From Alphaproteobacteria bacterium (lineage in GTDB: Bacteria; Pseudomonadota; Alphaproteobacteria; Micropepsales; Micropepsaceae): a stretch of 64,000 nt of DNA. The stretch is from assembly GCA_018971835.1 (NCBI GenBank), contig JAGWZW010000002.1:19789-83788 (forward strand), in the 5' to 3' direction. The notes beneath the pieces were generated by a model. The model was not told where the DNA came from. It ran no database searches and saw nothing but the letters and a program-made list of their open reading frames with translations. Both the position numbers and the translations under genes were made by a program. Positions 61,064-64,000 of this stretch are shown piece by piece (position 1 is the first letter of the stretch; the number at the start of each line of letters is the position of its first letter).

Positions 61064-61884
61064 CGCGACGTTTCCTCAACTAGCTCCTGCAATGACCATA
61101 GCCGACCTTCCACACCGGCCGCCATTGCTGGCGTGATCCGAAGTGACTTGTGCACGCGCACGAAATTGTAATGTGCAAAGTGGAGCGCCACTGCGCCCTT
61201 GAGGTGTTCCAGCTTCTTGCTGAAACCATTGGTCAGCCGCGTCATCCGGCGCATCTGCATCCGCATGGTCAGATTGGACCGTTCAACATGGCTGGTGCTG
61301 ATCCGCGCCATGTCGGGACTACCCGTCACAACCGTCTTTTCCTGCCCGGACACCTTTGGCGGTGAATAGCGGCCGGGGCCGATGGGTTCCGCGTCATAGA
61401 ATTTAACCACCTGCCCGAAATCGACCTCCGCACCAAAGCTGTCTTCGACCGCGTTGATGTAGGAAGTCAGGCCATCCGTCGAAAGCTGGACGCGGTTGGC
61501 GAGGCGCGAGTGCAGATCGCGCATGAAGTGATAGGCATTCTCAGCCGTGCGCTTGCCGGTGAAGTAGGTCGGGACCAGCTTGGTTTCAGGATCGAGCGCC
61601 ACGAACGTCCAGAAGTCGCCAGCGCGGGGGCTTTCGCCTGGCTTCAATTGCGCCTGCTTCTTGCGGACATAGCTCCAAATCTCATCGCATTGGATTTGTC
61701 GGCACGGCAGGTTGCGCATCTTCTCATGCGCCAGCTTGTGGCAGCCCTTACCGACCTCAAAGCCAAGCCGCATGATCGTGTCGCGATGCGTGCCAGTCAT
61801 CCGTTCCACCGACCGGATGGAATTGCCCTCGACCAAGGCCCCGATGATCTGCGTGCGGCGTTCGATGGAAAGGCGGTTGACCAT
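61060..61884 (-). CDS. IS1-like DDE transposase
   Basis: This 274-residue transposase should cut and join the element ends. An N-terminal helix-turn-helix (about 8-40: TQIIGALVEGNSIRSVERMTG) precedes the catalytic core with Asp67 in CDEIWSYV, Asp137 in LSTDGLTSY and Glu201 in SHVERSNLTMRMQMRRM; the RSNL-x-R-x-x-x-RMTR spacing after the Glu is the IS1-type pattern. It is encoded in one frame, with no frameshift signal, unlike the two-frame classical IS1. The sequence appears intact, so the element may be active. Confidence 0.92.
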   Translation of the reverse strand: MVNRLSIERRTQIIGALVEGNSIRSVERMTGTHRDTIMRLGFEVGKGCHKLAHEKMRNLPCRQIQCDEIWSYVRKKQAQLKPGESPRAGDFWTFVALDPETKLVPTYFTGKRTAENAYHFMRDLHSRLANRVQLSTDGLTSYINAVEDSFGAEVDFGQVVKFYDAEPIGPGRYSPPKVSGQEKTVVTGSPDMARISTSHVERSNLTMRMQMRRMTRLTNGFSKKLEHLKGAVALHFAHYNFVRVHKSLRITPAMAAGVEGRLWSLQELVEETSR

Positions 61885-61902
61885 GGCTTTTGCCCCTCGA
61901 CT

Positions 61903-61961
61903 ATGCTTGCAATATGATGCTTGCCAAGCCTAGGCGCAAGCATTATTTTCAAGATGCTTGC
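61903..61961. promoter_or_regulatory. Divergent promoters with four ATGCTTGC octamers
   Basis: Four copies of one octamer lie between the transposase and the P63C gene: 61903-61910, 61917-61924, 61936-61943 (inverted) and 61954-61961. Plus-strand promoter: TTGCCA at 61921-61926, 17 bases, TATTTT at 61944-61949. Minus-strand promoter: TTGCGC (bases 61939-61934), 17 bases, CATATT (61916-61911). The octamers overlap both promoters, so one DNA-binding protein could control transposase and cargo together. The binder is unknown. TAGGAGGT (61963-61970) is the ribosome site for the P63C gene. Confidence 0.6.
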
Positions 61962-61974
61962 TTAGGAGGTGCGA

Positions 61975-63063
61975 ATGAACCCTGAAATGGAAGATCGGCC
62001 CGAAAAGGTTGAAATTGCATCCCAAGGGGGAAAGGCGCGGGCTGCGGCCCTGTCGCCGGAGGAACGTGCGGCAATTGCGTCGGAGGCCGCCAAGAAGCGC
62101 TGGGCAGAGCGCCGACAAGAACCGACCGTCCCTCACGTCCTTGAAGGATTTAAGAGTGATTTGAGCCTAGCAGGCGTGAAATTGCCTTGTGCGATTGTGG
62201 AGGGGCCGACCGGGATTCAACGGGTTCTTACCGAGACTGGTATCACTAATGCGATCTTGGGATCGCGGTCTGGGGCTTCAAAGCGTCTGAAAAAGGCTTC
62301 CTCAGAGGGGGGGGCCCCTGTACCCCTATTTGTGGCACCAAGGCAGCTAAAACCCTTTATTAGCAATGAGTTGCTGGAGGGGCCCCTTACGCCGATCGAT
62401 TACAAAGATGGCGACCGGACTGTTCGCGGTTATGACGCCGCGATCCTAGTGGAGGTCTGCAACATTTGGCTAAACGCCCGAGAAGCTGGCGCTCTCCAAA
62501 AGCAACAGCTCGGCAAGGCGCAAAAAGCGGAGTTGCTAACCCGAGCGCTCGCTAAAACCGGGATTGTGGCACTCGTCGATGAGGCCACAGGCTATGAAAA
62601 GGTGCGCCCCCAAAATGCCCTCCAAGAATATCTTGCGCTTATTGTTCGTAAGGAACTCGCCGCGTGGGTGAAGAAGTTTCCGGACGAATTTTACGAGAAC
62701 ATCTACAAGCTGAAGGGATGGAAGTGGCCCGGAATGGGCAAGAATCGATATAGCGTTGTGGGCCATTACACGAACAATTTAGTTTTTGATCGCATGGCGC
62801 CCGGTCTTCTAAGCGATCTGCGATCAAAGACCCCTAAGAACGAAAATGGGCATCGACCGGACAGGATGCATCAATGGCTGACTGAGGACGTTGGTGATCC
62901 CATGCTGGCGCAGCATCTCCATTCGCTGATGATGTTCCAACGGCTTGCAATCGCGAATGGCTACGGATGGCAGAGATTCTTGCATATGGTTGACCAAGTG
63001 CTGCCGAGGCGCGGGGATACGTTGCCGTTGCCGTTTGAGCTTGCGGTCCTACCGAAGGAATAG
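61975..63063 (+). CDS. Cargo gene D: P63C-domain protein
   Basis: This 362-residue protein has an N-terminal basic motif (QGGKARAAALSPEERAAIASEAAKKRW, read in parts, residues ~14-42) of the kind seen at the start of many mobile-element proteins, and a C-terminal P63C-like domain (about 210-360) with FPDEFYENIYKLKGW, YTNNLVFDRMAPGLL and a closing LPRRGDTLPLPFELA. The function of P63C proteins is unknown; they are often phage or element borne. The ATG at 61975 follows TAGGAGGT and is chosen over the GTG at 61969. Divergent from the transposase. Confidence 0.8.
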   Translation: MNPEMEDRPEKVEIASQGGKARAAALSPEERAAIASEAAKKRWAERRQEPTVPHVLEGFKSDLSLAGVKLPCAIVEGPTGIQRVLTETGITNAILGSRSGASKRLKKASSEGGAPVPLFVAPRQLKPFISNELLEGPLTPIDYKDGDRTVRGYDAAILVEVCNIWLNAREAGALQKQQLGKAQKAELLTRALAKTGIVALVDEATGYEKVRPQNALQEYLALIVRKELAAWVKKFPDEFYENIYKLKGWKWPGMGKNRYSVVGHYTNNLVFDRMAPGLLSDLRSKTPKNENGHRPDRMHQWLTEDVGDPMLAQHLHSLMMFQRLAIANGYGWQRFLHMVDQVLPRRGDTLPLPFELAVLPKE

Positions 63064-63185
63064 GGCCACAGAGGATTGCGCCCTCTGTGACCCTTCACTC
63101 CAACCCGGCCTGCCAAGGCTGCCCGAGGGGAGGTGTTGCGTAGTGCGGAAAGACCGCGTGGTGAAACTGTACTATATTGGCGCCC
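63064..63185. other. Intergenic region before cargo gene E
   Basis: About 120 bases. An AT-rich box (TATATT at 63173-63178) lies just before the start of gene E, but no matching -35 box is clear. No hairpin terminator was recognised after the P63C gene. Confidence 0.4.
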
Positions 63186-63488
63186 ATGATCGAAGTCGCA
63201 CCCGATGAATTGAAACGCGCCGTCGAAGTCCAGCACGGCGGCACGGCCACGCTTGTCCAGTCTGTCCCGGTTCATGAGAAATTTGAGGGGCGGACAGTCT
63301 GGAACGGCACCGTCCATATCTTCGACCTCAAGGACAGTCCCAGCGGGGCTAAACGGGCCTATGCGTGGTCCTATGAGCGGGAGGATGGCAGGCGACGATT
63401 CTTCGCTGTCCTGCACTCAGGCCCCATAGATTCCCCTGTAAAGGCCGTTAGAGCGGCTATCGTGGCAGAGGCGAGGGCTGGGAAATGA
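63186..63488 (+). CDS. Cargo gene E: small soluble protein
   Basis: This 100-residue protein has a mixed alpha/beta pattern: IEVAPDELKRAVEVQHGG, then strands TVWNGTVHIFDLKD and AYAWSYEREDGRRRFFAVLH, and a C-terminal helix SPVKAVRAAIVAEARA. I do not recognise the family. The ATG at 63186 is used; a TTG lies 9 bases upstream. It overlaps gene F by 4 bases (ATGA at 63485). Confidence 0.7.
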   Translation: MIEVAPDELKRAVEVQHGGTATLVQSVPVHEKFEGRTVWNGTVHIFDLKDSPSGAKRAYAWSYEREDGRRRFFAVLHSGPIDSPVKAVRAAIVAEARAGK

Positions 63489-63877
63489 ATTGGAAGCGGG
63501 GATTTTTTCGAATTTGGCTGATTGCCAGCGGTCTATTTGTGATCGCAGTAAGTGCCATATACTGGCAACAAGCGGCACATCAATTTGAGGCCCTTCGCCA
63601 TGTGTTGCCTGCAAACGAACGCAGCCCAGAACTGCAAAAAGCTATTGATGCCCTTTACCGCGTCTCATCAGCCCCAGCATCGGACCCTCACGCAAGGGCG
63701 CTAGCCCAGCACGTTTCCGATCTCAACCGGCGCGAGATAGAGCTGCGCGATGGCAATCCTTGGCAAACGATTTATGAAGGCATGGCACTCGCAATAGCCG
63801 TCCCCCTAATTCTTTTGGCGCTTGGGGCCGCCGCCGGATGGGCACTAGGAGGATTCGGTCCCAGAAAATCAAATTAG
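63485..63877 (+). CDS. Cargo gene F: two-helix membrane protein
   Basis: This 130-residue protein has a membrane helix near each end (about 8-25, FFRIWLIASGLFVIAVSAI, and 98-122, [23 protein letters not shown]) with a ~70-residue loop containing a charged helix. The function is unknown. It is coupled to gene E by a 4-base overlap. Its TAG stop lies inside the right terminal repeat, so this gene and the element end have evolved together. Confidence 0.75.
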   Translation: MNWKRGFFRIWLIASGLFVIAVSAIYWQQAAHQFEALRHVLPANERSPELQKAIDALYRVSSAPASDPHARALAQHVSDLNRREIELRDGNPWQTIYEGMALAIAVPLILLALGAAAGWALGGFGPRKSN

Positions 63878-63886
63878 GACACTACC
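63870..63886 (-). repeat. Right terminal inverted repeat of the element
   Basis: Complement of GGTAGTGTCCTAATTTG, perfect match to 59963-59979. It contains the stop codon of cargo gene F. Confidence 0.95.
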
Positions 63887-63893
63887 CTCCCCT

Positions 63894-63910
63894 TGCAGCG
63901 GCGCGCTGCA
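63894..63910. repeat. Small hairpin right of the element
   Basis: TGCAGCG and CGCTGCA form a 7-base stem around a 3-base loop, directly beside the target duplication. No U-tract follows on either strand. It lies downstream of the partial minus-strand gene and may mark its transcript end. Confidence 0.45.
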
Positions 63911-63943
63911 ATCCCCATCTGGCTTATATTCCCGAAAAATCGA

Positions 63944-64000
63944 TCAGCCGATCAGCGAGCCGCTAGACGTGCTCGACTGAGAAGCCATCAGCATGTTCAG
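63944..64000 (-). CDS. 3' end of a minus-strand gene cut by the window edge
   Basis: Only the last 18 codons and a TGA stop are inside the window, reading LNMLMASQSSTSSGSLIG. The context (next to flgI and FlgN-like genes) suggests a flagellar protein. The fragment is too short for a firm family; it vaguely resembles the end of the N-terminal domain of hook-scaffold proteins (FlgD), which would then be unusually short. Confidence 0.45.
   Translation of the reverse strand: MNMLMASQSSTSSGSLIG

Larger units (their letters stand above)
59963..63886. mobile_element. IS1-like transposable element with six cargo genes
   Basis: A complete insertion of 3,924 bases. Both ends carry the same perfect 17-base inverted repeat, GGTAGTGTCCTAATTTG (59963-59979, and its complement at 63870-63886). 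The insertion is flanked by identical octamers CTCCCCTT (59955-59962 and 63887-63894), the target duplication. A length of 8 is usual for IS1 and IS1595 elements. Inside are one DDE transposase and six other genes, all less GC-rich than the chromosome by eye. Joining the flanks restores a plain convergent intergenic region, so no host gene seems broken. The good repeats and duplication suggest a recent, possibly still mobile insertion. Confidence 0.93.

Overview
This is a GC-rich bacterial chromosome segment, almost certainly from an alphaproteobacterium. The evidence is gene order and gene content: hemE-hemH-hemJ-rho facing ppsR-maf-aroE-coaE-dnaQ; secB facing a Tim44-like gene, mltA and an Smr gene; dapB-grpE-hrcA facing rph-rdgB-hemW; an LppC-type lipoprotein beside rsmI-yraN and gshB; an OlsB-type acyltransferase; and a flagellar flgI/rod-binding/FlgN-like group. 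I cannot name the genus from sequence alone.

Layout. 1-7.5 kb holds assorted metabolic genes and a VapBC-type toxin-antitoxin pair. 7.5-15.4 kb holds rho and haem synthesis on the minus strand and the ppsR-to-dnaQ run on the plus strand. 15.4-21.3 kb covers protein export, cell wall and DNA repair (secB, TimA-like, mltA, smr, nth) plus small envelope proteins. 21.4-32.8 kb has adenosine kinase, lysine synthesis, heat-shock control, RNA and nucleotide housekeeping, rsmI, glutathione synthetase and an ornithine-lipid acyltransferase. 32.9-39.5 kb has an AmpG-like permease, a hybrid histidine kinase and pstCAB. 39.5-48.3 kb has leuC, a sensor-less histidine kinase overlapping a HerA-like ATPase, small stress and glyoxalase genes, and mutS. 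48.4-57.7 kb has malic enzyme, dnaK-dnaJ, the CtpA/EnvC cell-wall pair and gpmA. 57.8-59.7 kb is flagellar.

The accessory part is at the right end. A complete 3,924-bp transposable element (59963-63886) is bounded by perfect 17-bp inverted repeats and a perfect 8-bp target duplication (CTCCCCTT). It carries one IS1-like DDE transposase and six cargo genes of unknown function: three overlapping small genes, a P63C-domain protein divergent from the transposase, and a two-gene tail whose last stop codon lies inside the right terminal repeat. The divergent promoter between transposase and P63C gene carries four copies of the octamer ATGCTTGC woven through both predicted promoters. This element is the most unusual object in the window. 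The rest is largely ordinary core genome, with a few noteworthy couplings: the kinase-HerA operon, pst transport genes without pstS or phoU, a divergent 5' gene overlap, and a heat-shock promoter with a hairpin spacer.

No rRNA, tRNA or CRISPR array was seen.
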